DNA of 21,123 nt from Dactylosporangium sp. AC04546 (lineage in GTDB: Bacteria; Actinomycetota; Actinomycetes; Mycobacteriales; Micromonosporaceae): the NCBI RefSeq assembly GCF_022095675.1, contig NZ_JAHYSG010000163.1:1-21123 (forward strand), given 5' to 3'. The position numbers and the translations under genes were made by a program. Positions 7,493-14,284 of this stretch are shown here, one piece after another; positions within the stretch are counted from its first letter, which is position 1; the number at the start of each line of letters is the position of its first letter. The notes below the pieces were generated by a model. That model made no database searches. It was not told the origin of the DNA and saw only the letters and a program-made list of their open reading frames with translations.

Positions 7493-8986
7493 TTAGAAGT
7501 TGCCGGCCGAGTTGCACTTGTACCCCTGGTCCAGGCAGTCCCGGACCCGCTGGGCGAGTGCCTCGGGCTCCCACGCGTTCCAGAAGTCCGCGTGCATCGA
7601 GTAGCCGGTGCCGGACGCGAGCGAGATGCCCTCCGTGTTCGTGTTCAGCGGGTACGCGATCACGAACGACACCGACGGGATCGGCACGGGGTGCGACCTC
7701 GGGCAGGCACCCGTGTGGTCACCCCAGGCCATGTGCGCCTTGTGGTCCGGGCTGTCCAGGTGCACGCCGTCCCAGCAGTCCGGGAAGGTGATCTGCCGGA
7801 CGAGCTCGGCGGTTTTGGCGCAGACCGGGTACTCGCCGTTGGCCGTGCGGCCGACCTCGCCGCCGATGCCCGCGCACCAGAAGTGGTTGCCCTGCTTGTC
7901 CGGGGTGTCGGTCTGCACCTTGGCGTCACCCGTGATCATGCGCAGGCCGAGCGGGAACGGCTGGGTCTTGCTCGGGTCCTTCAGTCGCGAGCCGTAGTAG
8001 ACGGTCACGGCCTTCGGGTCGATGACGTTGCCGTTCTGGTACAGCGTGGGCACCCAGTACGCCGAGTGGTCTTCCTTCGGGTTGCAGCTGGTCGCCGCGC
8101 CGAACAGCGACTCGGTCGTGGACGCCGCGTTCGTCGTCTTGTTGCCGAAGAACGTGTGGTTGTGCGACGCGCCGGCCAGGCCGGGGAAGACGATCGGGTC
8201 GTCGCTCGCGTGGTGGCTGATCGTGCACTGGGCGTTGAACTCCGGCACCTTGACCGGGTTGTTCGTGATCGGGCGCGGCTTGCGCGCGAAGAACGCCGCG
8301 GTGTCGGCGGCCTGCTTGGCCGGGTCGACGGTCGGCCACCCGGTGTTCGATGGCGGCGGCGGCGCGGTCGTCGGGCTGCTCGTGGGCGCCGCGGTGGTCG
8401 GCTTGGCCGTCGGTGAGCCGGGCACCGTCGCGGTCGGCGTGCGCTTGAACTGCAGCCAGTTGACATTGATGAAGTCGTTCGGCTGGTTGCTCTTGAGCAG
8501 CAGGAAGACGGTCTGCTTGCCGGTCAGCTGGGTGCTGGCGACCGCGGTCTTGGTCACCCAGGTCTGCCAGCTGCCGGTGTAGCCGACGGCGTAGCTGGCC
8601 AGCAACTCGCCGGTCTGCGAGCCGGCGCGCAGCTCGATCGTGCCGCCCGCCCGGCTGGCCGCGGCGACGCGCACGTTGGCGGTGAGGGGGCCGGACGTGC
8701 CGAGATCGATGCCGTCGTACCGCATCCAGTCGCCGTTGGCGAGCCAGCCGACGTTCTTGCCGCCGCCGGTGTCGCCGGTGTTCTCGGTACGGGCGCCGTT
8801 CTGCGCGCTCCAGGCCTCGGCCTGGATCACGCCGGCGGTGTCGGCCTGCTCGGCGCCGGCGGTCGTGCTGATGATGACGGTGGTCGCGACGGCGCCGGCG
8901 ACGGGCACCGTGAGCAGGGCCAGCAGGGCGCGGCGCCGGCCGGTCCAGCGGCGGCGCTTCGGATTCGTCGGGGTCGGGTCAAGCAT
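7493..8986 (-). CDS. Secreted CBM6-like/DUF1996 protein
   Basis: A 497-residue exported protein. A basic N-terminus with GRRRALLALL (17-26, Tat-like but not canonical) leads into a hydrophobic signal segment to about residue 44. Residues 53-180 are a CBM6/35-type carbohydrate-binding module (IQAEAWS...GGGKNVGWLANGDWMRY...NVNWLQF). Residues 181-217 are a Pro/Thr/Ser linker. From about 249 comes DUF1996 with its conserved run of His, Asp and Cys (QCTISHHASDDPIVFPG, ASHNHTFFGN, DCWDGVHLDSPDH, HTGACPRSHPV). DUF1996 proteins are secreted and often attached to carbohydrate modules; their activity is not known to me. The ATG at 8986 has GGAGG upstream; an in-frame start at 9040 would overlap the operator region. 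The palindrome at 9044-9055 suggests sugar control. Confidence 0.85.
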   Translation of the reverse strand: MLDPTPTNPKRRRWTGRRRALLALLTVPVAGAVATTVIISTTAGAEQADTAGVIQAEAWSAQNGARTENTGDTGGGKNVGWLANGDWMRYDGIDLGTSGPLTANVRVAAASRAGGTIELRAGSQTGELLASYAVGYTGSWQTWVTKTAVASTQLTGKQTVFLLLKSNQPNDFINVNWLQFKRTPTATVPGSPTAKPTTAAPTSSPTTAPPPPSNTGWPTVDPAKQAADTAAFFARKPRPITNNPVKVPEFNAQCTISHHASDDPIVFPGLAGASHNHTFFGNKTTNAASTTESLFGAATSCNPKEDHSAYWVPTLYQNGNVIDPKAVTVYYGSRLKDPSKTQPFPLGLRMITGDAKVQTDTPDKQGNHFWCAGIGGEVGRTANGEYPVCAKTAELVRQITFPDCWDGVHLDSPDHKAHMAWGDHTGACPRSHPVPIPSVSFVIAYPLNTNTEGISLASGTGYSMHADFWNAWEPEALAQRVRDCLDQGYKCNSAGNF

Positions 8987-9043
8987 GGGGGACGCCCTCC
9001 AGGAGGCACTCCGGTTGGTGGCGTGGCCGACCGTACGCATCCG

Positions 9044-9055
9044 GAGAGCGCTCTC
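9044..9055 (-). promoter_or_regulatory. GAGAGCGCTCTC palindrome, LacI-family type operator
   Basis: A perfect 12-bp palindrome centred on CG, 58 bp upstream of the DUF1996 start. LacI-family operators in actinomycetes, such as the CebR sites of cellulose-use genes, share the AGCGCT core in a palindrome of about 14 bp. The LacI gene at 20042 could be the binder, but an unlinked regulator is equally likely. The core GAGCGCTC recurs at 11150-11157 before the PfkB/aldolase pair. Confidence 0.55.
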
Positions 9056-9096
9056 TCAATCGTTCCCGGGAGATCTAAGTGGAACGTAAAGGTGGT

Positions 9097-9930
9097 CTAA
9101 AGGAGGGTCACCACGCGCAATGCCTGCGTCACCGTGGCGGCCATCTCGTCGCGCGCCGGGCGCAGGTACTTGCGCGGATCGACCGAGGTCTGCGTCGCGA
9201 GCTCGCGCCGGACCGCACCGGTGAACGCGATGTTCAGCGCCGTGCCGATGTTGATCTTCACGATTCCTTTGGTGACCGCCGTGCGCAGTTCGTCGTCGCT
9301 CACCCCGGACGAACCGTGCAGCACGAGCGGTACCGGCGTCGTTTCGCGCAGCTTGGCGATGAGCGAATGGTCGAGGCGCGCGTCGCGGGTCGTCATCGCG
9401 TGCGAAGAACCGACTGCGACGGCGAGCGCGTCGACGCCGGTCGCGGCGACGTACGCCGCCGCCTCGCCGGGGTCGGTGCGCACCCCCGGCGCGTGCGCGC
9501 CGTCCTTGCCGCCGACCTCGCCGAGTTCGCTCTCGATCCAGAGCCCCTGTGCGTGTCCGCGTTTCGCCGCCGCGGCGGTCGCGGCGACGTTGCCGGCATA
9601 GTCGAGCTTCGACGCGTCGTACATCGCCGAGCCGAACCCGTTGGCCGCCGCCTGGTCGAACAGCTCGTCGCTCTCGACGTGGTCGAGGTGCAGGCCCACC
9701 CGCACCGACGACAGTTCGGCGACGCAGCGGGCGGCGGCGGCGATCGGCGCGAGCCGCCCGTCGTGGAACCGCACGGCGTTCTCACTGATCTGGAGGATCA
9801 CGGCGCACCCGGCGGCCTCGGCCCCGCTCACGATGGCCTCGGCGTGCTCGACGGTGATGACGTTGAAGGCGCCGACGCCGACACCCCGGCGCTGCGCGTC
9901 GGCGACGATCTCACCGGTGGGGCTGAACAT
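9097..9930 (-). CDS. Class II aldolase, tagatose/fructose-bisphosphate type
   Basis: A 277-residue zinc aldolase of the GatY/KbaY/FbaA family, splitting a ketohexose bisphosphate into glyceraldehyde-3-phosphate and dihydroxyacetone phosphate. Visible motifs: GVGAFNVITVE near the start, HLDH (81-84, catalytic Asp83 and zinc-binding His84), ESELGEVGGKDG (133-144), His177 (GSSHA), His205 (LHGSSG) and the phosphate-binding NIGTALNIAF (227-236). Length is typical. The ATG at 9930 has AAGGAG 9 nt upstream. It overlaps the end of the PfkB kinase gene by 20 nt in another frame, so the two are coupled. Substrate (tagatose- or fructose-1,6-bisphosphate) cannot be settled from sequence alone; the SIS and GH4 neighbours favour tagatose. 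Confidence 0.88.
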   Translation of the reverse strand: MFSPTGEIVADAQRRGVGVGAFNVITVEHAEAIVSGAEAAGCAVILQISENAVRFHDGRLAPIAAAARCVAELSSVRVGLHLDHVESDELFDQAAANGFGSAMYDASKLDYAGNVAATAAAAKRGHAQGLWIESELGEVGGKDGAHAPGVRTDPGEAAAYVAATGVDALAVAVGSSHAMTTRDARLDHSLIAKLRETTPVPLVLHGSSGVSDDELRTAVTKGIVKINIGTALNIAFTGAVRRELATQTSVDPRKYLRPARDEMAATVTQALRVVTLL

Positions 9931-11080
9931 CTGCTTGCACTCCTTGCATGGTTCTGCGGAAGGTTTGGTACTGCGTGAGGTCGATCTCGCCCGCCACCGG
10001 CGCGACGACAGCGGCCGCGGCGAGCGCTGCGGCGTCGGCGAGCACGGCGGGCCAGGTTGTTCCGCCCCTTCGGTTGCCGGGCCGGTCTTCGGCGGGATTG
10101 TGTTCGCGGGGGCCGTCGCGGCGGTTGTCTTCACCGACGTGGCGGTAGTCCTCACCGACGTGGCGGCTGTGCTCACCGACGTGGCGGCTGCGCTCACCGA
10201 CGTGGTGGTTGTCCGCGCCGTCGCGGTCGTTGTCCTCACCTGCGCGGTCGTTGTTGAGTGCGGCCCGTGTCCTGTCGTCCTGGCCGGCGCCGTTGTTGAG
10301 CGCGGACGGTGTCCGGTCGTCCTGGCCGACGCCGTTGCGCAGGCCGCGGGCGAGGGCGGCGACGCAGGCGTCCCCGGCGCCGGTGGGGTTGCCGGTGACG
10401 ACGGCGGGCGGCGGCATGCGCCAGGTGCCGTCCGCGGTGTGCGCGTGCAGCCCGCGGTGGCCGAGCGAAACGACAACGGCGCGCACTCCGGCCGCGATGG
10501 CGTCGGTGGGGTGCTGCCCGAGCGCGGCCAGTTCGTGTTCGTTTGGCTTCACGATGTCCGGCGCGGCCCCGACACCGTGGCGCAGCGGCTCGCCGCTGGT
10601 GTCGAGGATCGTTGGCACACCCTGCGCGCGGGCCGCGCGCACCAGGACGGCGTACGCGTCGGGCGGAAGGCCCTGCGGCAGCGACCCGGACAGTACGACC
10701 GCGTCCGCCTCGGGCAGGAGCACCGCGAAGTGGTCGAGGAACGCGGCCCACTCCGCCCCGGTGACCGTGGGTCCGGGCTCCCACAGCCCGGTCGCGTCGG
10801 TGGCGTCGACGATCGTCACCGTGCGGCGGCTGTCGCCGGCGATCGGCACGAACGCGGCGGGAAAGCGGACGAGCGCCTCGATGTGCGCGCCGGTCGGCCC
10901 GCCGAGCAGGCCGGTCGCGAGCACCGGCTCGCCGAGCGCGTGCAGGACGCTCGCGACGTTGAGCCCCTTGCCGCCGGGCCGCTCGGCGACCGTCCGCACC
11001 CGGTTGGTGGCCTGCGGGACGAGCGCGTCGACGGTGTACGTGAGGTCGAGCGCGGGATTCAGCGTCACCGTGACGATCAT
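9911..11080 (-). CDS. 1-phosphofructokinase/tagatose-6-P kinase-like PfkB enzyme with repeat insertion
   Basis: A 389-residue PfkB kinase of the FruK/LacC branch, expected to phosphorylate a ketohexose phosphate to the bisphosphate used by the adjoining aldolase. It has NPALDLTY (8-15), the sugar-binding ERPGGKGLNVASV (33-45), SGSLPQG (131-137), KPNEHEL (178-184) and the catalytic NPTGAGDACV (231-240, base Asp237). The family is usually about 300-310 residues. The excess is a hydrophilic stretch at about 249-342 made of 14- and 7-residue repeats; the fold resumes at WPAVLADAAALAAAAV (343-358) and ends TQYQTF as in normal members. The insertion is in frame, so the enzyme may be intact. The start at 11080 has a weak ribosome site. 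Paired AAACGAGC sites lie upstream. Confidence 0.85.
   Translation of the reverse strand: MIVTVTLNPALDLTYTVDALVPQATNRVRTVAERPGGKGLNVASVLHALGEPVLATGLLGGPTGAHIEALVRFPAAFVPIAGDSRRTVTIVDATDATGLWEPGPTVTGAEWAAFLDHFAVLLPEADAVVLSGSLPQGLPPDAYAVLVRAARAQGVPTILDTSGEPLRHGVGAAPDIVKPNEHELAALGQHPTDAIAAGVRAVVVSLGHRGLHAHTADGTWRMPPPAVVTGNPTGAGDACVAALARGLRNGVGQDDRTPSALNNGAGQDDRTRAALNNDRAGEDNDRDGADNHHVGERSRHVGEHSRHVGEDYRHVGEDNRRDGPREHNPAEDRPGNRRGGTTWPAVLADAAALAAAAVVAPVAGEIDLTQYQTFRRTMQGVQADVQPHR
10130..10213 (-). repeat. Four 21-bp tandem copies inside the first PfkB gene
   Basis: Copies at 10130-10150, 10151-10171, 10172-10192 and 10193-10213 share the plus-strand core CTCACCGACGTGG. On the coding strand they read as four 7-residue units (HVGERSR, HVGEHSR, HVGEDYR, HVGEDNR; about residues 293-320). 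The unit length is a multiple of three, so the frame is kept. Confidence 0.93.
10249..10332 (-). repeat. Two 42-bp tandem copies inside the first PfkB gene
   Basis: Copies at 10249-10290 and 10291-10332 differ at a few bases. They encode two 14-residue units of the form NGxGQDDRTxxALN (about residues 249-276). They abut the 21-bp repeats through a degenerate stretch (10214-10248), and together they form the insertion in the PfkB fold. Confidence 0.92.
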
Positions 11081-11088
11081 TCTGAGAT

Positions 11089-11153
11089 GCTCGTTTCTGC
11101 GCGAATGGCGCTCTTACGAACGCAAAGCGACTGCTGATACTGTCCAAACGAGC
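11089..11153 (-). promoter_or_regulatory. Paired AAACGAGC sites before the first PfkB gene
   Basis: GCTCGTTT (11089-11096) and AAACGAGC (11146-11153) are perfect inverted 8-mers 49 bp apart in the leader of the kinase-aldolase pair. The same half-site occurs before the SIS and DeoR/GH4 genes, pointing to the local DeoR regulator. GAGCGCTC (11150-11157), a LacI-type core, overlaps the distal half-site. A possible minus-strand -35 (TTGGAC) lies at 11140-11145, but I could not match it to a convincing -10. Confidence 0.5.
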
Positions 11154-11168
11154 GCTCATGGATCAGTC

Positions 11169-11266
11169 TTGATGCATCAAGCTTGATGTATATGGGGTGA
11201 TGCATCAGCGCTGATGTATTGGTTCGGCTGCATTGGGCGTGATGCATCAGCTTTGATGCATCGAAA
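11169..11266 (+). repeat. Seven-copy 14-bp operator-like array (GATGCATC core)
   Basis: The divergent spacer between the two PfkB genes holds seven head-to-tail 14-mers with no gaps: TTGATGCATCAAGC (11169), TTGATGTATATGGG (11183), GTGATGCATCAGCG (11197), CTGATGTATTGGTT (11211), CGGCTGCATTGGGC (11225), GTGATGCATCAGCT (11239) and TTGATGCATCGAAA (11253). The centres fall exactly 14 bp apart (11174, 11188, 11202, 11216, 11230, 11244, 11258). Copies 1, 3, 6 and 7 contain the full palindrome GATGCATC; copies 2 and 4 have GATGTAT; copy 5 is worn. The array is far more AT-rich than its surroundings and ends 10 bp before the ribosome site (GGAGG) of the second kinase. A multi-site operator or promoter is the likely role. 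Confidence 0.93.
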
Positions 11267-11287
11267 GTGACGTGGTGGAGGCGAGTC

Positions 11288-12544
11288 GTGCGGTTCGACG
11301 TGCTGGTGGTCGGTGACGCCAACCCGGATCTGGTGCTGCGGGGCGACGTACGGCCGCGGTTCGGGCAGGAGGAGCAGCTGCTGTCGGCGGCCGACCTGGT
11401 GCTCGGCGGTTCGGCCGCGATCACGGCGGCGGGGTGTGCGCGGCTCGGGTTGCGTACCGCGCTGCTCACCGTCACCGGGCCCGACATCTTCGGTGCGTAC
11501 GTGCGCGAACGGCTGGCCGAGCGGGGCGTCGAGGTGCTCCAGCCCGCGCCGAGCGACACGCCGACGGGGTTGAGCGTGATCCTGTCCGCGCCGGACGACC
11601 GGTCGATCCTGACGCTGCCTGGCACCATCCCGGCGCTGCGGCCGGCCGATGTGACCGACGAACTGCTCGCCTCTGCGCGGCACGTGCACGTGGCGTCGGT
11701 GTTCCTGCAACCGGAGCTGCTCGAAGGCCTGGCGGGTGTGTTCGCGCGGGCTCGCGCGCTTGGGTTGACGACGTCGCTGGACACGAACTGGGACCCGGAA
11801 GGCCGCTGGGACCGGGTGGGGCCGGTGCTCGGTTCGACGGATGTGTTCCTGCCGAACACTGCGGAGCTGCTCGCGGTGGCCGGCGGTCTCCTCCCAGGCG
11901 CAACGGAACTGCCCGCGGTGGCCGGGGACGACACCGTTGAGCAGGCGACCGCGCGGCTGGCGGCCAGCGGCGACACGGTCGAGCAGGCGGCGGCGCGGCT
12001 GGTCGCCGGCGGTACGACGGTGGTGCTCAAGGACGGCGCCCGCGGTGGCCGCGCCTGGTGGCCGGGCGGCGAGTGCGCGGCTCCCGGGCTCCCAGTCGAC
12101 GTGGTCGACACGACCGGGGCGGGGGACAGCTTCAACGCGGGCTTCCTGGCCGCTCGCCTCCGCGGCCCCGCAGGAGTGGGAGCCGCAGAAGCCGCCGCAG
12201 CCCAGATCGCCGCGCGGGAAAGTGCGGCCGCAAGTGAAAACGGGGCCGTGAGCGAAAACGGGGCCGTGAGCGAAAACGGGGCCGTGAGCGAAAACGGGGC
12301 CGTGAGCGAAAACGGGGCTGGGCGCGAAAACGGGGCTGAGAGCGGGAACGGGGCTGGGCGCGGGAATGACGTGACGGCCGCGAGCGGGAACGGCGCGGGC
12401 GCGAGCGGTGCGGCCAACTGGGGCGGGACCGACCTTCCAACCGCCGTGGCCTGGGCCGCGGCGGCCGGGTCGTTGAGCACCCGGGCGGCCGGGGGTACGG
12501 CCGCCCAGGCGACAGTCGAGGAGATCATCCTTTCAGTCCGCTGA
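11288..12544 (+). CDS. Ribokinase-like PfkB sugar kinase with repeat insertions
   Basis: A 418-residue carbohydrate kinase of the ribokinase branch (usual length about 300). Motifs: VVGDANPDLVL (7-17), LGGSAAITAAGCARLG (39-54), LDTNWDP (164-170), LPNTAELLAV (188-197) and the catalytic DTTGAGDSFNAGFLAARL (274-291, base Asp280). It may phosphorylate the incoming or hydrolysed sugar before the SIS step. Two regions are expanded. Residues 193-242 hold a duplicated ELLAVAGG/ELPAVAGD segment and a 14-residue tandem DTVEQA unit; residues about 292-380 hold at least seven 6-residue AVSENG-type units in the loop after the GAGD helix. The fold then resumes (LPTAVAWAAAAGSLSTRAAGG). The GTG at 11288 follows GGAGG by 6 nt. 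Its end overlaps the convergent permease by 20 nt. Confidence 0.83.
   Translation: MRFDVLVVGDANPDLVLRGDVRPRFGQEEQLLSAADLVLGGSAAITAAGCARLGLRTALLTVTGPDIFGAYVRERLAERGVEVLQPAPSDTPTGLSVILSAPDDRSILTLPGTIPALRPADVTDELLASARHVHVASVFLQPELLEGLAGVFARARALGLTTSLDTNWDPEGRWDRVGPVLGSTDVFLPNTAELLAVAGGLLPGATELPAVAGDDTVEQATARLAASGDTVEQAAARLVAGGTTVVLKDGARGGRAWWPGGECAAPGLPVDVVDTTGAGDSFNAGFLAARLRGPAGVGAAEAAAAQIAARESAAASENGAVSENGAVSENGAVSENGAVSENGAGRENGAESGNGAGRGNDVTAASGNGAGASGAANWGGTDLPTAVAWAAAAGSLSTRAAGGTAAQATVEEIILSVR
11864..12013 (+). repeat. Two successive 42-bp in-frame duplications in the second PfkB gene
   Basis: Segments 11864-11905 and 11906-11947 begin with related 14-residue units (ELLAVAGG..., ELPAVAGD...). 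Segments 11930-11971 and 11972-12013 are a clearer pair (DTVEQATARLAASG and DTVEQAAARLVAGG). Ordinary family members have one copy of the AELLAV...DTVEQAAARLVAGG stretch, so this part of the fold has been lengthened by about 28 residues. Confidence 0.8.
12227..12370 (+). repeat. Eight 18-bp tandem units inside the second PfkB gene
   Basis: Units start every 18 bp from 12227. Those at 12245, 12263, 12281 and 12299 are identical (GCCGTGAGCGAAAACGGG, Ala-Val-Ser-Glu-Asn-Gly); the others are variants, and the last is degenerate. GAA and AAC-rich codons stand out from the GC-rich neighbours. A further worn copy follows near 12377. Perfect central copies with decayed edges suggest recent slippage expansion. 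Confidence 0.95.
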
Positions 12545-13349
12545 ACGTCATCGTCGCGATGAAGCGTTTCTGAGCGATTAGGAACGCGACGATCAGCGGT
12601 ACCGTCGCGACCACATTGCCGGCCATCAACTGCGACCACTCGGTGCGCCGCATGCCCTGGAATGTCGCCAGGCCCACCTGCAGCGTGAAACGGCGGTCGT
12701 CGCTGATCGCCACCAGCGGCCACAACAGGTCGTTCCAGCTGGACAGCAGCGTGAAAACGGCCAGCGTGGCCAACGCCGGACGGGCCAGCGGGAGCACAAT
12801 GCTCACAAACGTGCGCCAGACGCTCGCGCCGTCGATGCGGGCCGCCTCCTCCAGTTCGCCGGGGAGGGACAGGAAGAACTGGCGCATGAGGAAGATGCCG
12901 AACGCGGAGGCGAGCCACGGCACGAAGGCCGCCGCCAGCGTGTCGACGATGCCCAGGCGGGCGAACATGAGGTACGTGGGAATCATCAACAGCTGGATCG
13001 GGATCATCACCGTCGCCAGCACGGCCAGGAAGGCCACGCCCCGGCCGGCGAAGCGCAGGCGGGCGAAGCCGTAGCCGGCCGCCGAGCACAGGAGCAGGTG
13101 GGACGCGACCGAGATCGCCGAGACCAGGACGGTGTTGCCGAACCACAGCAGGATGTGCGACTCGGTGAACAGCGCGCGATAACCGTCGAGGTGCAGGCCG
13201 CTCGGGATGAACTTGGGCGGGAAGCGGTTGATCTCGCGCTCGGTCATGAACGAAGTGAGCACCATCTGCACGAGCGGCAGCACGAAAAGCAGCGCCAGTG
13301 GCATGAGCAGCAGGTGCCAAGGGCTGAACGGCAGGAACCGGCGGCGCAT
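12525..13349 (-). CDS. Sugar ABC transporter permease, MalG type
   Basis: A 274-residue inner-membrane permease of the binding-protein-dependent sugar family. Six hydrophobic segments are visible, and the cytoplasmic EAA loop that docks the ATPase reads EEAARIDGASVWRTFVSIVLPLARPAL (about residues 172-198). The ending FIATMTFSGLKG is typical of MalG-like proteins. The ATG at 13349 shares its A with the TGA of the preceding permease gene (TGATG), so the pair is translationally coupled. It is the last gene of the SIS-lipoprotein-permease operon. No ATPase gene follows; instead its end overlaps the convergent kinase by 20 nt. Confidence 0.92.
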   Translation of the reverse strand: MRRRFLPFSPWHLLLMPLALLFVLPLVQMVLTSFMTEREINRFPPKFIPSGLHLDGYRALFTESHILLWFGNTVLVSAISVASHLLLCSAAGYGFARLRFAGRGVAFLAVLATVMIPIQLLMIPTYLMFARLGIVDTLAAAFVPWLASAFGIFLMRQFFLSLPGELEEAARIDGASVWRTFVSIVLPLARPALATLAVFTLLSSWNDLLWPLVAISDDRRFTLQVGLATFQGMRRTEWSQLMAGNVVATVPLIVAFLIAQKRFIATMTFSGLKG

Positions 13350-14284
13350 CAGAACGCCTCCTCTCCGCTGCGGCGGGAGCGCCAGATGACCAGCGCGGTG
13401 AGCAGCAGGGTCACGGCGAACAGCAGGTAGGCCACCGCCGCGCCGTAGCCCAGCCGCCGGGTCTGGAAGGCGAGCTCGTAGACGTAGTAGACGATCGTCT
13501 GGGTGCTGTTCATCGGCCCGCCGCGGGTCGTCGTGTAGATCAGGTCGAACAGCTGCAGGGCCGTGATGGTCTGCCAGACCGCGGTGAACAGGGTGACCGG
13601 CCGCAGCTGGGGCAGCGTCACGCTGCGGAAGATCCGCCAGCGGCTCGCGCCGTCGACGGTGGCCGCCTCGATCAGCTCGCGCGGCACGTCCTGCAGCGCC
13701 GCGAGGTACACCACCGACGTGAATCCCACCTCGCCCCACAGGGCGATGACACAGACCACGATCATGGCCTGGGCCGGGTCCTCCAGGAACTGCTGAGGCG
13801 GCAGGCCGACCCGGCGCAGCACCTCGTTCACGCCGCCGAACTGCGGGTTGAAGACGTAGCCGGCGAGGATGCCGGTGGACGCCGCGGACGCCACGTACGG
13901 CACGAAGATGCACGTCCGGTAGAATCCGATGAGCCGGATCTTCTGGTTCAGGGCGATCGCGATGAGCATGCCGGCGGCGATCGACGACGGAACGAACAGC
14001 ACGGTGAGCAGCAGTGTGTGCTGCGCCGCCGCGGTGAGGTCGGGATCCTGCGCGAGTCGCTCATAGTTGCGCCAGCCGATGTTTTCGGGCTCGGCGATGC
14101 CGTTCCACTTCGTGCGCGAGATGAAGAACGCCCACACCGCGGGGAACAGCGACAGCCCGACCACGATGAGCGTCGCCGGCCCGGCGAAGGCCCACCCGGT
14201 GAGGGTCCCGCGGACCCCCGGCCCCCGCCGGCGTGGAGTCGGAGTCGTCTCCTTGCCGGCGGAGACCGCGAACGTCAGGGTCAC
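13349..14284 (-). CDS. Sugar ABC transporter permease, MalF type
   Basis: A 311-residue permease, partner of the MalG-like subunit. A short cytoplasmic lead (KETTPTPRRRGPG) is followed by six hydrophobic segments. The EAA loop reads ELIEAATVDGASRWRIFRSVTLPQLRPV (about residues 201-228), and the conserved TTTRGGPMNSTQTIVYYVYELAF segment follows. The GTG at 14284 overlaps the stop of the lipoprotein gene by 4 nt (GTGA). Length and order (binding protein, MalF-like, MalG-like) are standard for actinomycete sugar importers. Confidence 0.92.
   Translation of the reverse strand: MTLTFAVSAGKETTPTPRRRGPGVRGTLTGWAFAGPATLIVVGLSLFPAVWAFFISRTKWNGIAEPENIGWRNYERLAQDPDLTAAAQHTLLLTVLFVPSSIAAGMLIAIALNQKIRLIGFYRTCIFVPYVASAASTGILAGYVFNPQFGGVNEVLRRVGLPPQQFLEDPAQAMIVVCVIALWGEVGFTSVVYLAALQDVPRELIEAATVDGASRWRIFRSVTLPQLRPVTLFTAVWQTITALQLFDLIYTTTRGGPMNSTQTIVYYVYELAFQTRRLGYGAAVAYLLFAVTLLLTALVIWRSRRSGEEAF

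Noticed and set aside
10130..10332. Could the 21- and 42-bp repeats be a CRISPR array?
   Set aside because: Units are contiguous without unique spacers, vary between copies and are in frame within a kinase gene.
9911..10476. Frameshifted or fused kinase-aldolase gene
   Set aside because: A long aldolase frame reads upstream to 10476, but the aldolase has its own ribosome site and ATG at 9930, and the kinase frame is intact through its normal C-terminus. A plain 20-nt overlap explains the layout.
11169..11266. Could the 14-bp array be a CRISPR array or a replication origin?
   Set aside because: There are no spacers, so not CRISPR. No DnaA-box set, replication initiator gene or origin context is seen, so an origin is unsupported; an operator array is simpler.
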